Assembly: GCA_907163345.1 (NCBI GenBank)
Contig: CAJQUN010000023.1
Span: 6,458,598-6,522,597, forward strand
Direction: 5' to 3'
Length of the DNA: 64,000 bases
From: Haberlea rhodopensis
Taxonomy: Eukaryota > Streptophyta > Magnoliopsida > Lamiales > Gesneriaceae
The notes beneath the pieces are model-generated. The model made no database searches, was not told the DNA's origin, and worked only from the letters and a program-made list of their open reading frames with translations. The position numbers and the translations under genes were made by a program. Shown here one piece after another: positions 23,039-35,097 of this stretch; within the stretch, counting starts at the first letter, position 1; every line of letters starts with the position of its first letter.

Positions 23039-23470
23039 TTAGACATTAACCTCCACAGCCACCACAACCGCCGCCGTCGAGACACTCGCTCCCGTGTCTC
23101 CCGCCCCCGCCCCCGCCCCCGCAACAGCAACCTTGAGAGGTACCCCGCCGATATTTCCATCCCCAGCTGTGGCACCCCCACCGCCAGTAGCAATACCACC
23201 ACTTTCTCGTTGATCGCTTTCATCAGCAGTCAGTATCGCAGCCGTAGCTAACCCAGCAGCTCCCGCTCCCGCTCCCGCCAAGACAACCATATTGCCATCT
23301 TTTATACCATTGCCGGAGGACTTGTCATTTTTCTCAACGTAACCGTAAGGTACTGCCGCCACAGTCCGAGGAGGAGGCGGAGGTTGGGGGTAGCTTATGG
23401 CAGAATGTGGCTGATTATTATATTTCGATCCCTCCTCTGCACGGTCCCGGGTGTGCACACAGCAGAACAT
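23039..23470 (-). CDS. Copy 2 of small Pro-rich/Cys-Gly-rich protein, altered tail
   Basis: A 143-codon minus-strand frame starting MFCCVHTRDRAEEGSKYNNQ, then a Pro run (residues about 28-34), a VPYGYVEKNDK box, a KDGNMVVLAGAGAGAAGLAT stretch and a Gly-rich tail. Compared with copy 3, one base is missing in the tail (near 23141-23147), so the predicted last 35 residues are Ala/Val-rich instead of the Cys/Gly-rich end; the original frame would run on to a stop close to 23040. Whether it is functional is open. The upstream 590 bp is well conserved with copy 3. The family is not one I can name. Many plants have short proteins with a Cys pair at the N-terminus and a Cys/Gly tail, without a known role. 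Confidence 0.5.
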   Translation of the reverse strand: MFCCVHTRDRAEEGSKYNNQPHSAISYPQPPPPPRTVAAVPYGYVEKNDKSSGNGIKDGNMVVLAGAGAGAAGLATAAILTADESDQRESGGIATGGGGATAGDGNIGGVPLKVAVAGAGAGAGDTGASVSTAAVVVAVEVNV

Positions 23471-24058
23471 TGTGCGAATGTCTTAACGGCTAAGAACGTG
23501 TCTTATAATTTGTATATCAGTATAATCGATGCCTTGTTAATAATTTTCTATTTATAGAGCAAAGTTGCTAAAATTTGGTGATAAAAAAGAAATTTATTAT
23601 TTTATTTTCAAACTAACAAATTGTATCCATTAATTATCTATTTTACTCTTAATAATATCTATTTTAATTAAAACTTTATTTTACATGTTATCTCATGCAT
23701 ATATTTTTAGTTAATTATACTTGCTAATCCAGGGTGATTCGACAAGCACTGGATACAAAGCAATAAATAGATTTGTTCTTTGCTATCCTATTGAGAATAT
23801 ACTTCATATTAGTTGGATCTATCCGCATAAAATACTACCACACGGGGTAGTCAATAACATTTCTAATAAATAAACAATTTCGCGAAAAGTTTGTCGTTTC
23901 AATAAAGCAGCAATATTTCTCTTTAGAATTTGTTCAAGTGGAACATATCTAACAACGAGTAAATAGATTGTAAACAAGAGAGACGAGTTACATAAAATTT
24001 TCCAAGTAAAACTCTAAGAATTGATATATTTGATAAAATAAAATATCAATAGTGAACG
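23471..24058 (-). other. Conserved upstream flank of gene copy 2
   Basis: Matches 42981-43743 upstream of copy 3 over its whole length, with small indels, and ends where the copies diverge (24058 and 43743). As the sequence directly 5' of a minus-strand gene it probably holds the promoter; a CTATTTATAG motif (about 23548-23557) would give a TATA box 80-90 bp upstream of the ATG on the minus strand (inference). Confidence 0.5.
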
Positions 24059-25238
24059 AATAAATAAATACATAATAAATTAAAAAGGTAAATTTACAAA
24101 GAATGGTCACTTATTGCAATGGTCGTCCAAATTTTTAAGACTAATAAAAAATAGACCTATTGAGATTATTTTTAATCAAAAATAATTTCAAACCTTTGTT
24201 TTTAATCAATATTAGTCCCAAACTTTTATTTCAATCAAAAGTGGTCTCATAATCTCGTATTCAATTATGATACTACTTTTGTTAAAAAATAATTTATGTT
24301 GGACTAAATTTGTTACAAAACATTTATGTATGTCTATTTTTATTAAAAACAATATATGTGTAATTATATTTGATTAGTTCTAAAAGTTTGATACCAGTAT
24401 TGGAAAAGCCATATTTTATAAGATTTTTTTAAATTTACCCAAAAGTAAATAATGAAAGAGTTTATACAGATTTCAATGCAGTGTAATGCTTTTATCTTAT
24501 TTATTTTCAATAAAGAAAGTACCAATTGTATTTTCAATACGTCACATTGTATGAAGTCTTAACCAATCTTCATCACTAGCCAACTACAAGATCTTAAACC
24601 AACACTCTTCTTGATTTCACGGTTCTGAGTCAAATATGCTCAAGGGTAGTTATCGATGTTTCAGGCACAGTTATTTTTCTGTTTAGTCTCGTACTTTTAT
24701 ATATTTACATGCGAATTAAGCATTCTGACATCCATTTTACGACCACTTCATCTCATAAACAGGTATCACACATATGATATCGTTAATATGCACGATGTTT
24801 AATGTGGTTTGTAAAAATATATTTTATCGCTATGTGATTTGTAACTCTCCACAATCTTTAAAAAAATTTGGTTTGTCATGACAAAATACCTCGTTTATGA
24901 GGGTGTTTTGCACCTACTCACAAACCATAAGGTCTGCTACCATTTTGATAAAATAAAATATCACTTTAATCTCATACTTTTTTAATTCTTTAAATGCTAT
25001 AGAGAATTACATACACGTAATGCTTATGCCAAATATCTAAAATAATTAACAAAGTCAAGCATTTTAAAGGTTGACCAACTTGTGATTTACTTTGGTATAT
25101 GTGGACTTTAGAAATTGCGCCGAAACTAAATGGAAATTCTCAACTTGGAGATGGTAAAATGAAACTCCAAGAAATCTTCTTAAAAAAAGTAAGATAAAAT
25201 TTATTTAATTGTGTACTCATAAGGTGCCAAATCACATT
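24059..25238. other. AT-rich spacer, no supported gene
   Basis: No frame of interest. Purely AT-rich with a few internal similar phrases (AATATTAGTCCCAAAC / AAAAGTGGTCTC types near 24170-24260). It has no match in the other duplicate, whose equivalent side is occupied by copia sequence. Confidence 0.35.
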
Positions 25239-26095
25239 TTTGGGTTACGGGAACACGAACAATCTTTATTTTTATGATAACAAAACTTGTTATTTTGTTG
25301 GTGATATATTTCATCAAGTTTGTAGGTGGTACATGCTAATTTGGAGATGCTAGGTTGCTGAAAAACAAATTTAACTTTAGCTAAGTTTTCTCGTGTAACT
25401 GAGTATCTCATCCATATACCATCACTTAGTTGTCCAAATAATGTTTTTAAATAGGTTGAATAGCCAACTCAAAATTTAAAATGCATCTTCAGACCAACGA
25501 AGTTGATTTGGATATTATTTAGGAGAAAATTTGTCTGTAAATTCTAGCTTATGCGAATTGAAATAGCCATTAGCTAAGTAAGATATATTCTGGAATTTGG
25601 CAATACCTCTCAGCTCGGTTGTCGAAATGGAGTGATTCAATATATGTTACAAAGCTAAGAAGATAATCTATAAATTACTTTTAAACCATCAAAGTTGATT
25701 GGGTTTTAAAAAGGTGAAAAATCTCTTTGGAGCCATGGGTTTTGCGCTAGATGAAGAAAAACTTTCAGGTTTCAGCAGACATACAATCTCGTATTTTGAG
25801 CATATCTATCGCATACGAACTTGAACTTGAGTGATTCTTGATTCTTGATTCTTGATTCTATATTCTATGACAATATATAATAAAGGAATTCAATTTTCAT
25901 ATTCATAACTTATGCCCAGATATCAAAGAATCAATAGTTGTATTCAAGAAAACGTGAGCAGAAATAGATCAACAAGGTATCCTACTAGGATAAAAACTAG
26001 CTAAGCTAAGGCGACCAGCAAGGTCGACCAACAAAGTTGACCCTAGCTGAATGATAAAAAATGCTGACCAACGAGGTAAAAAATCAGCTTAGTTG
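25239..26095 (+). mobile_element. Old SIRE-like LTR fragment
   Basis: The stretch GGGAACACGAACAATC and the following ACAAAACTTGTTATTTTGTTG with ATATTTCATCAAG parallel the start of the LTRs at 15738 and 18331, but are much more diverged. A cluster of GACCAGCAAGGTCGACCAAC-type words near 26000-26045 corresponds to the CAGACC-rich part. The 3' end is missing. Confidence 0.45.
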
Positions 26096-26411
26096 TAGAA
26101 AAAATTTCTTGTTCGGCCGAGTAGTTGTCTTAGCCTCCTTGACTACCAAATTTGTATTTGTGATATTTTCTGTTGGTATATCTACAGTGTTATTTGTGAT
26201 ATCTGTATACTGTTGTTTCTTGCTCGATATTTCTTTTGCTCAGAGAACTCTAAGCGAAAAAGCGCTTGATCCTACACCCTGTGAGTGTAGTGGAATCCTG
26301 ATGGTGCTGGGGTTCTCACTTCTTGTTTCTTTGTAAACTGCTTCCCTGCATATTTTGTATTTCATATCTGTGTTAATAGCTGTGTTTTTTGTCTGATTTG
26401 TGTGTCTCTCA

Positions 26412-26800
26412 ATGGCTGCTATGTCCGGATATAGTTTACAACCTTTTATTGGGAAAACTAATTTTTCAATATGGCAACAAAAATGAAAGGAATTTTAATA
26501 CAACAAAAAGTCTTTAAAGCTGTAAATGATACTATTCCTGCTACTGAATCAGATGAGAAAAAGGCTGAAATGAATGAGCTCACTTATTCCTCTATTATCT
26601 TGAATCTGTCTGATTATGTGCTTAGAAAAGTTGGTAAACAAAGCTTTGCCAAATCCTCTGGGATAAATTGGAAGAGTTATACATTGAAACTTCTCTGACA
26701 AGAAAATTGTTCTTGCTTGAATTTTTTTAGATTTAAGCTGGGATCTAAACAAAGATGTAGATGAGAATATTGATGAACCAAACTGATTCAAGATATTAAA
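26412..26800 (+). pseudogene. Tork-like copia gag N-terminal fragment
   Basis: From an ATG at 26412 the text reads as the start of a copia gag (SGYSLQPFIGKTNFSIW, then MKGILIQQKVFKA, SSIILNLSDYVLRKVG, LIQDIK). Frame changes near 26478 and 26660-26700 break it. It is cut off at about 26800, where minus-strand gypsy LTR sequence begins. The Gag of such elements forms the virus-like particle; this fragment is dead. Confidence 0.7.
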
Positions 26801-29800
26801 CAAAATCAATTAATAATTACATTGATTAACAAACTCATTCTCGCCAATCCAATTTCATGATCAAATATAGTTAAATCATTAGGGTAATGATTTACAGATA
26901 TGTCATATATCTCAACAATGATTTCACAATTCTATTACATCGTATCCCATCACTCGCTCAATAGCCGCGACATTCTATCCTCTCGCACGCTCAACAACGG
27001 CGGCATCATAACCAGTGTCCGCTCAACAACGACCATATCATAACCATTGCTCGCTAAATAGCGGCATCACATAATTCTCAACAATGCCAACCCATGGCAA
27101 TAATAATATATTACTCATTCAAGAATGACAATAATATATAAAATTATGATCGTACGTTATACGTACCTTATAGTCCCATGGCCAGAACCAACATTTCCTT
27201 AATCCGAGATCCAGTGAATTATTCGCTATACACAGTTAATAACTCACAATTAATCAAAAACACACAATCACATGCACAAGCATGTATACAACCCCCAATG
27301 CATCATCCTACCACGATGATTAATCACCATTATTGAACTATGCATACTACTCAGGCCATCTCATTTTCTATGTTCATTGTTATCAATTAATTCAATTGAG
27401 TAGTACCTCTTATTAAAGTTCAACTCAAACATTCCATTTAAAAGTGTAACATTCTCATTAGAATGTAGACATCGCCATGAAAATCTACTAAACAAATCCC
27501 AATTCCAAAATCCCGAAATATAAATTTTTTTGAAAAACCAAAGAACAGGGGCCGCGATCGATCGTGATATCTCACTGCCCGAAATAAAACACCCGCGATC
27601 GATCGCCAACATCTTCTGACTCCCCGCGATCGATCGGCAACTTCTCGCGATCGATCGTGGGTACTATTCATCTTCTCCAAATTTTTAGATTTATGTCGCG
27701 ATCGATCAACGCTATGCTGCGATCGATCGCCTGCAATTTTTTGAAAAATCTTTGCTTTAATGCAGTTTTTTACACCCAAACTTAAAACCAACACCCCAAC
27801 ACCTTCAACACCTCAAATACTTGGTTTAAACTCAATAAAAACACCCAAAACACACTTTAATCATTTTACCAAAATCCCCAAAACCCAAATCCATTACCAT
27901 ACCCAACCAAACATCATAAAACCATAATCAAAACGAAGATAAAAGCGAGGGGAAGAACATTACTCATTTATCTTCGAGAAACCTCTCTCCGAGATCGAGC
28001 CTTGCTCGATTCTTCCATTGCAGAAGAAAGGGGGAAAAGGGGAGAAGGTGGGGGAGGAGAGAAGGCGTGGAGAGAGGAGTGATATGCTTAGATTTTGAGT
28101 GATTTTAACTGTAATTTCTTCCCATTTTCCGTACTTTTTCCTGGATGATATTATGTTTTTTGGTGTTTATTCGTTTGTTTCAGGAATTAGACCGGAAGTG
28201 GAAGAAATGAGCTTACATGAAGATAACGGGAGAAATCGAGGCGTAAAAGAAGAGAAAATGAAAGAAGATGGATTTCCCAAATCTCGATCGATCGAGATTT
28301 ATTATCGATCGATCGAGCCAGCCAGAAGCGAGAATCAGATTTTTTTGAAGGCTCGATCGGTGGAAATCTCGATCGATCGGTGGAAATTCTCGATCGATCG
28401 AGCGAGGCAGTGAGTGCAAAAGGCTGACGTGAACAGTGCACCGATGGATCGGTGAAAATCTCGATCGATCGAGACGCGAAATCTGAAGATTTTATTTTCC
28501 TTATTTATCGAGATTGTGGGGCTTTTAAGCGGGGCTTGATCCATTTCAAGGAGGAGACACCATAATACACGATATTAGACCATTTTTTAGACGATTTTCT
28601 AGGTCAAGTAGCCACCGCCCAACGCCGCCAAGGAGATCCAATCTCCGTTCTTCGTCCAAAGTCGAGCCAATCTCTTCCGGAGTGCAAGGAAGGAACAAGA
28701 GAAGAAATTACGGTGCAACGCACGGATTCATCCATCGTTTATCGTATTTCTGAACCTTAATTCATTTGATGTTTTTGAGGTCGAGAGACAATTAAACTCA
28801 TATGTATTTGATTTGAATTGAATTTGGTTTATATTATTGAAGTTTTAGTTCGTTGTGTTTGATATACTGATTCATTGGTATTTGAGCGCATTGATATTTA
28901 TTGTTCATAGATTGATTGCATGTGTAGATCAAAGTCTAGCTAGCTTTGATTGAATTTGAGAGTTACAACCGAGATCGAGAGATAACGTTGTAACACGCTC
29001 CATTAATTTATGATGTATGTCACGATTGAGATCGAGAGATGATATCGCATATGTGAGAACTTGAAATCGAAAGATTTAGAGTTATAAGGTTTTGATAATT
29101 TAAGCAACTTTGAATTAGTAAATAGGTGCACGAGAGTGACTTATTCTAATTTATTGTTAGTTTCGTTACAGCTCGAGAGAGTGTATCGAATAATAGTGAA
29201 AACCTTTCACCTTTAAAATCAATTGAGTGATAATTTGAGAATTCCGTTGAATCAGTAGAGATAATATAATTGAACGACGAGCTTGGTAATTTTCTCGAGT
29301 GACTTACCTTCGCATTTCCGGAACCGTTCTATTCTTTGTTTCTAGTTTAATCTTTATTCTTTAGTTTAATTTAGCTTTAGTTAATCAAACTCCTTTTATC
29401 GTAGGCTAAATATAATTTTACTAATCTTATTTGGTACTTATACGTTAGTCCCTGTGGATTCGACAACCTGTACTTAATTTTCACTATACTAAAACTTGAC
29501 AACCGTGCACTTGCGGTAGAATCGCTTAAAACCATTCTTTGAAATAATAATTGTTTAAAATAAAAGCGGTCAAGGAGAGAGGGAGATGAAGGAGAAATGA
29601 CTGAAGATCGAGTCCACTTGATATATATACTACCAAGGCTCCAAAAACCCGAGTCTCAAATAATGACACCATAGCCCATTAAAATTCATGCGTGATCAAT
29701 AAGTATCTCACACTTACTCAAATACATCACAAACCTCAATACAAAGCTCCCCAGACTCCAGATCCCATTACCAATACAATTCCAAGGTTTATACCTCATT

Positions 29801-29954
29801 GAGAATAAAATCTCAACCCTTGGATCCAACAACCCCGATATTGGATTAAAATCTCGGGAGTTTCAACACCATAATTATCTCATAATTACTCCAATTAAAA
29901 TCCATTAATGATTGTAATCACTTCGGAATTAACACAATAATTCCGGATATCACA
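26800..29954 (-). mobile_element. Minus-strand gypsy LTR, 3'-truncated and split by a solo LTR
   Basis: Read on the minus strand it starts TGTGATATCCGG at 29954, right after a GGGGGATAAA polypurine tract (29955-29964), and follows the plus-strand LTR at 57524-61088 through the GCGATCGATCGC cluster (27553-27735) and a run of short GC-rich phrases (26960-27060). It breaks off near 26800 at the copia gag fragment. The Athila-like solo LTR 28080-29572 interrupts it. Confidence 0.75.
28080..29572 (+). mobile_element. Solo LTR, Athila-like gypsy, with AGGAG target duplication
   Basis: A 1493-bp LTR starting TGATATGCTTAG and ending AAAGCGGTCA, flanked by AGGAG at 28075-28079 and 29573-29577. It is homologous to the 5' LTR at 62273-63784: shared phrases include GTTTCAGGAATTAG, CGTAGGCTAAATATA, TTGGTACTTATAC, GTTCGACA and CTTGCGGTAGAATCGCT. 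It holds five CTCGATCGATCG-type palindromes (28282-28472). No internal region and no priming site follow, so it is a recombination product. Confidence 0.9.
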
Positions 29955-31065
29955 TTTATCCCCCACTAATAAAATTTCATCATCGAAATTTGCACACGCG
30001 TACTCCAAGTACTACCGAGACTTCGCAATTTAATTCGAATGCGCAGTATCGAATCATGAACACATCATGAACGATACACCAACTGCGAGGACATTGACTT
30101 CGCATCAAAATCTGGAATGGAGTTATCCTCCCAAACCATCAAAACCTTAAAACATGTTAACATAGCTCGATGTTAACCACCCAAAAGCATTCAGTCAACC
30201 ATAACTGCTATCTACTTGAATCATTCCTGATTCCAACATAGATATCACCTCAATGACATCTCTAGTACTTGGTCTACTACGCCAAATGCATATTTTTACG
30301 AAGGAAACCACCAATATACAACAGTATACTCTACTAAACTCGGTTTCCTCTCTCCAATTCTATCTCCATCAAAGGAGTAGTTGCACCACTTGCAACTCGG
30401 ATCAGACAACTCACGGCTACCGATAAACATTAAACATATCTTCATAGATGTCTACATCCATGTGTTCCAAGGAATCACGTCTTGGTCCCAACACACTTTT
30501 GAAATTCCACGAAGTTTCAAGATTCCATAAAGAACATACAAGAAAATCAATTGCATTATCATAACATGTGTCGACAACGACACCAAACAAATTCGAATTC
30601 TGGTCATCCTTTGTTTACCCTTAGAATTAACAATCCTAATACAAGGATACTATCGAATCTCTCCAAGATTCCCAATAGGTATATCAATACCTCTTTCCTC
30701 ACAAGAAAGCATCATGCACCCATGATTTTCCAATCTCGAACCACCGTTCGCACAATCTGGATACATTTATACTGAAATGTACCCTGAACCAACAAATACA
30801 CAACTGGTTCAGGATAGTGTATCCATGCCACTATCAATAATCATTCTCAAGCTTGTTTACACGACGTATACAAATTCCAACGATGCTCCATACTAATATC
30901 ATAGTACTCAACATTCTCGAGCATCTATCTAGAGACGTCTTCTCGTACGTCTCACAAATAACATACAACCATTACTCGTCCACTACCAGTAATGCTTACC
31001 ATGGTTGATTCACAATCAACCCGCAACCGATACCAACTGTCTCCATAACCCTATTAATCCAAATG
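29955..31065 (-). mobile_element. 3' internal remnant of the minus-strand gypsy element
   Basis: On the minus strand this leads into the polypurine tract and LTR at 29954. It has no usable reading frame. The last codons before the tract resemble the FDDEIL-type ending seen at the end of many plant gypsy polyproteins, in very short form. It joins pogo-like copy B abruptly at 31066. Confidence 0.5.
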
Positions 31066-32193
31066 AAAGTACCTATTTGGGTTATTGGTAAGTATGCAAA
31101 TCCTAGATGCTTTAAAATGTGAACATGAACAATATTAGTTGTGAGTATCAATCCAACAAGAAGGCTTGGATGACTGGCTTGCTTTTTCAAGAATATGTTG
31201 GTTGGATTGATAAAGAATGAATGACAGAAAGGTTCATTTGATAGTAGAACAATTGCCCAGCTCATCCAAAGGTAGTGGAAGGCTTAAGAAATGTAGAGTT
31301 ATTTTTCTTGCCTCCTAACACAACGTCTAAGATTCAACCATGTGATGTTGTGGTTATTCGAGCATTGAAAGCTCAATATCGTCATCGTTTTTATTCTAGC
31401 ATCTTGTAGGACCCTGAGGTTGAAGCACCAAATCTTGAAAAAATTAATATTTTGAATGCTATTGATTTTGCTAGCATGGCTTGGAAATTTAATATGAAGG
31501 CAACAACAATTACAAATTATTTTCGGCACTGCAAGATTCGGTCAGAAGAATATAATGTTCCTGAACTAGGAGTTTGTCAATTAGATGAAGACATCTAAGG
31601 ATTAAGTGATGTCATTTCTATTTTACGCTATAGAAATGTGATGAATGCCGAACATCTTTTGAATTGTCCTAGCGAGAATGATGCAGTTATGGAATCGCAT
31701 ACATACGAAGAAATTATCCAGTTAGTAATGAACAATGATGATGAAAATGATCCAGAGCCAGATGATAGTCGCGTTGTCGCAAATGTATCGTCAAAAGAGG
31801 TCTTTCAAGTAATGGTCATATTAAACAACTACTTACTACAACATGAACAAAAAATATTAAAAGTTGTGTCTGCACAATTAAAAAGCTAAGAATAATGTTC
31901 ATTTTGGTTTAGGTGGAAAGAAAAAAGAATCAACTATATATGCATTTTTCCAGAAGAAATGACTTCTTGTATGAGTATTGTTGATTGAATGAAAGGTTTC
32001 TGTGTATACATATATAATTCAATAATTATTAATTTATATTTTTATTGGGCCCTTAAGGATTTAATATTTTTATTACTTAATGCATTTAGCGATGTTATTA
32101 CTTTAGTTCATTGGTCCAAGTCGGGACCGAAAAAAATTATTATATAAACAAGGTTATTACTTTATCGAATATTTATTTATCGAGATTTAACTA
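31066..32193 (+). pseudogene. pogo/Tigger-like transposase, copy B, 5'-truncated
   Basis: Matches 11694-12802 of copy A, starting inside the catalytic domain (VPIWVIGKYANPRC). It has the same one-base insertion in the catalytic Asp codon and the same TAG after the SSIL phrase (about 31405). The acidic C-terminal part is open at 31638-31889 and ends KVVSAQLKS. The right terminus GAGATTTAACTA ends near 32193. The left half of the transposon is replaced by the minus-strand gypsy remnant. Non-functional. Confidence 0.75.
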
Positions 32194-32639
32194 TATATAA
32201 CATTGAAGCACACGTTGCAAATATCGATATAAATATATTTGAAAAGTAATAGTAATATTTTTATAAGAGTTTAATTTACTGAATGAATAATTTTCATTAC
32301 ACTTTAATTTAAATACAAGAATCACAATAATCATGGAAGACAATATCGTGATATTTACAATAGGGAAAGTAATATTTGACTAGCTAATTAGGAGAAGATT
32401 TGGCAAAAACTTGTCTTAGCTTAATAATATTGCTAAAAGCATAAACATTAATTCTTTTTAATCTATTTTCACATTTTATTCTCTTACAAATTTTATGCAT
32501 CAACTTCTTTTATCCATAATTTATATTGACACTCGGATTATTATCGAAAATGCAAGGAGCTAGACGAAATGAAATTGTGGAAAAGAGGGGGGAATATTTG
32601 ATTAGGGTTTTTCGCAACAAACTCGCCTAAGTTTCCAAA

Positions 32640-32870
32640 TATGTAGTTTACCCCATATGATTTTTAAATAGGTAATTTACCCCATATTTGTTGAAAATAG
32701 ACAGTTTTATCCTCTTGTGATTTGTGAATATCTGCAAAGCAACCCCCTCCATATAAGGGGGAAAATGCTATGTTTTGTAAATCATACGGGGTAAAATGCA
32801 TATTTTGAGAATCATAGAGGGTAAACAAACTATTTAAAAAGTAAATGGGGGTAATATGCCTATTAGCGAT
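32640..32870. repeat. Foldback MITE-like repeat, copy B
   Basis: Duplicate of 13885-14115. The arms are GTTTACCCCATATG with TTTTTAAATAGG on one side and CTATTTAAAAAGTAAATG with GGGGTAA on the other. No coding. Confidence 0.4.
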
Positions 32871-33710
32871 ATCATAGAGATTTAAGTTGTAATGACTCAT
32901 TTGATAGCTTTGTAGTCTGTAACTTTCTCAATTTTTAAACATCGACGTATTCTTAGGACAATATATTTAGATGAACTTTTACATTTAGAACTATGGTAAA
33001 TTGACATTAAATCTCTTTTCCCAACTTCAACTTTATGTTTAGTCCCCGTTTCAGCAAAATAGAATTTAAACTCCCTAACTCAATGTTCTTATTTGGATTT
33101 GATCCCCAATATCCAAAAATGACAAAAATACCCTTATTCATTATTAGAAATCCTTTTTTTTTTCTTTTATGTTTTCTCGTTCTTCTTCCATTATTGTTAC
33201 TTCATTATTATTGTTTGCTACAATTTACTTGCTTGGTTATGTGGATGACGAAGAGAAATGGCACAATTTGTGGAAGCACATTATGTAGAAGCCATTCTCA
33301 TCGGAATCAAACACAAGTCTCGCAAAATCAAAAGCTTACTCAAATGAGTTTCTCGGTTAATTGCAGAAATGAAATTTGTAACTATATACTTTCATCGTGG
33401 TTTTTTTTTTTTTGCAAAAAAGGTATACATAGTAGAAAAACCCAAAAGCTTGGTACCCCTATTGTTTGGAATTGATAACTCAAAACCAAAAAAACTAAAT
33501 TTATACACCATACCAAGTGGTTGAACTAGTTTTAATATCTTATATATCATGTAATACTAATTGTATCATAATGTGGTATCATTAACCTAGACATGTGGTA
33601 CTGTTTAATGAAAATGTGATATCATTGACACATAAATGTGGCACTAATTATCTATGATTAGATAACATTTTAAAATAATATAGAATACAATCAACACGTT
33701 GATTTAGGTT
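32871..33710. other. AT-rich duplicated spacer (copy B)
   Basis: Counterpart of 14116-14929. A longer plus frame at 33035-33475 exists here but is broken in copy A and has no family features, so I do not call it a gene. Confidence 0.4.
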
Positions 33711-33840
33711 ATAGTACCACAAATTAGACTATATAATGCCACAAATTAGCTTATATAGTACCACAAATTAGCTTATAGAGTACCGCAAATTAGGTTATAT
33801 AGTACCACAAATTAAGTTATAATAATACTAAAAATTAACT

Positions 33841-34491
33841 AAAAATACACCTCAATTATGTGCCAACACCTCAATTATGTGCCACCCTTTAGGGTGGGCA
33901 ACAGGATTGATGCTGATCCCAATAGCCTTCACGAGGAGAAAGATCCATTCTTTGTGCGCTTTAGGCATCTCTAAAGGGATGACCAAAAAAATACACCTCA
34001 ATTATGTGCCACCCTTTAGGGTGGCACATAATTGAGGTGTAATTCCCAGGGTGTGACGGGCGGTGTGTACAGGGCCCTAAAGGGTGGCACATAATTGAGG
34101 TGTATTTTTAAAAATACACCTCAATTATGTGCCACCCTTTCACAATCAGAATGAAAGGATCCGAAGGAGGCTGGGCCTGTCTTTTGAAATACACCTCAAT
34201 TATGTGCCACCCTAAAGGGTGGCATATAATTGAGGTGTAAGGGTGGCACATAATTGAGGTGTATTTTTTTGTGATCTTGGGAGGTGTCCCTTACAAAAGG
34301 TCCTTCAAGAGGTACTCGCCCTTCCTTCCAACATAGGAAGAAGGAGCGTTTCCACTCCTGCCCCCGCAAGCAAAGAGGTTTCAAGATACCAGGCGACCGC
34401 CTTTCCTGCGTGTGCGTGCCGTTGACTCCTCTACTTAATGGGCTATTTCATTTCGAAAAAAAATACACCTCAATTATGTGCCACCCTTTAA
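33841..34491. other. Patchwork insertion: mitochondrial-like pieces joined by an inverted linker motif
   Basis: Ten full or partial copies of one motif (core ACCTCAATTATGTGCCACCC, with an A-run on one side and TTTA on the other) occur in both orientations and in places form perfect palindromes (33990-34041; 34083-34140; 34187-34239). Between them lie four unrelated pieces: 33892-33984, 34042-34077, 34141-34186 and 34271-34455. The second piece contains GACGGGCGGTGTGTAC and reads as the complement of the 3' end of plant mitochondrial 18S rRNA (CACCCTGGGAAT flank, not the plastid or nuclear version). The largest piece is GC-richer than its surroundings and looks like plant mitochondrial spacer DNA, which is inference. 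Confidence 0.8.
34042..34077 (-). pseudogene. Fragment of mitochondrial 18S rRNA gene (rrn18), about 36 bp
   Basis: On the minus strand it contains the universally conserved small-subunit segment GTACACACCGCCCGTC followed by ACACCCTGGGAAT, the plant mitochondrial form as I remember it. It is far too short to act as an rRNA gene and is a transferred fragment. Confidence 0.7.
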
Positions 34492-34872
34492 CAAAAATTA
34501 GCTTATATAGTACTACAAATTAAATTATCTAGTACCACAAATTAGCTTATATAGTACCACAAATTAGCTTATGCAGTACCACAAATTGGCTTATGTAATA
34601 CCACAAATTGGCTTATGTACTACCACGAATTAGATTAGATAGTACCACAATTAGATTAGATAGTACTACAAATTAGTATATACCACAAATTAGTATATAC
34701 CACAAATTAGTATATATAGTACCACAAATTTATTATATAGTACCACAAATTAGCTTATATATTCCACAATTAGTTTATGTAGTACCACAAAGTAGGTTAT
34801 ATTGTACCACAAATTAGATTATATATATAATACTATAATATATCTTATGTAGTACCACATATTAACTTATGT

Positions 34873-35097
34873 TAAAATACAATATTGGTCTGGTCGATGA
34901 TACATTGAAGGGATGAATATTTTCCAAGATCGCATTGTAATATAAAAAAAATCAACATATACATAGTTGTTAGAATGAAGGGTCCCCAATATAGAGGGGC
35001 AAATTTTAAGCGAGGCGCCACTTCAGCTCCTTGTCGGTCGCATAAAATTCGCCAATGTGTTTCCGTAATTTTTTGTTAATCCCTCTTTATTAATTTA
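34873..35097. other. Duplicated spacer before the LTR element (copy B)
   Basis: Counterpart of 15479-15737, ending in the ATTTA target sequence. Confidence 0.5.

Larger units (their letters stand above)
33711..34872. repeat. Tandem array of the 22-24-bp unit, copy B, interrupted by a patchwork insert
   Basis: Same TAGTACCACAAATTAGCTTA-type unit as 14930-15478. The array is split at 33840/34492 by 650 bp of foreign sequence. Compared with copy A, only about nine array bases (TATGTAAGA) are missing at the insertion point. Confidence 0.8.

Noticed and set aside
26061..26336. 91-codon hydrophobic frame as a membrane protein gene
   Set aside because: It lies between an old LTR fragment and a copia gag, in the place of an LTR or leader, with no conserved motif.
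33035..33475. 146-codon plus frame as a gene
   Set aside because: Its counterpart at 14277-14522 is interrupted, codon use is that of AT-rich spacer, and no family feature is present.
34042..34077. Plastid or bacterial 16S rRNA origin of the fragment
   Set aside because: The sequence next to the universal segment (CACCCTGGGAAT) fits the plant mitochondrial gene better than the plastid version.
33845..34491. CRISPR-like array or inverted-repeat transposon
   Set aside because: Repeats occur in both orientations with spacers from 0 to about 185 bp in a plant nuclear context; there are no common ends or target duplication around the block.
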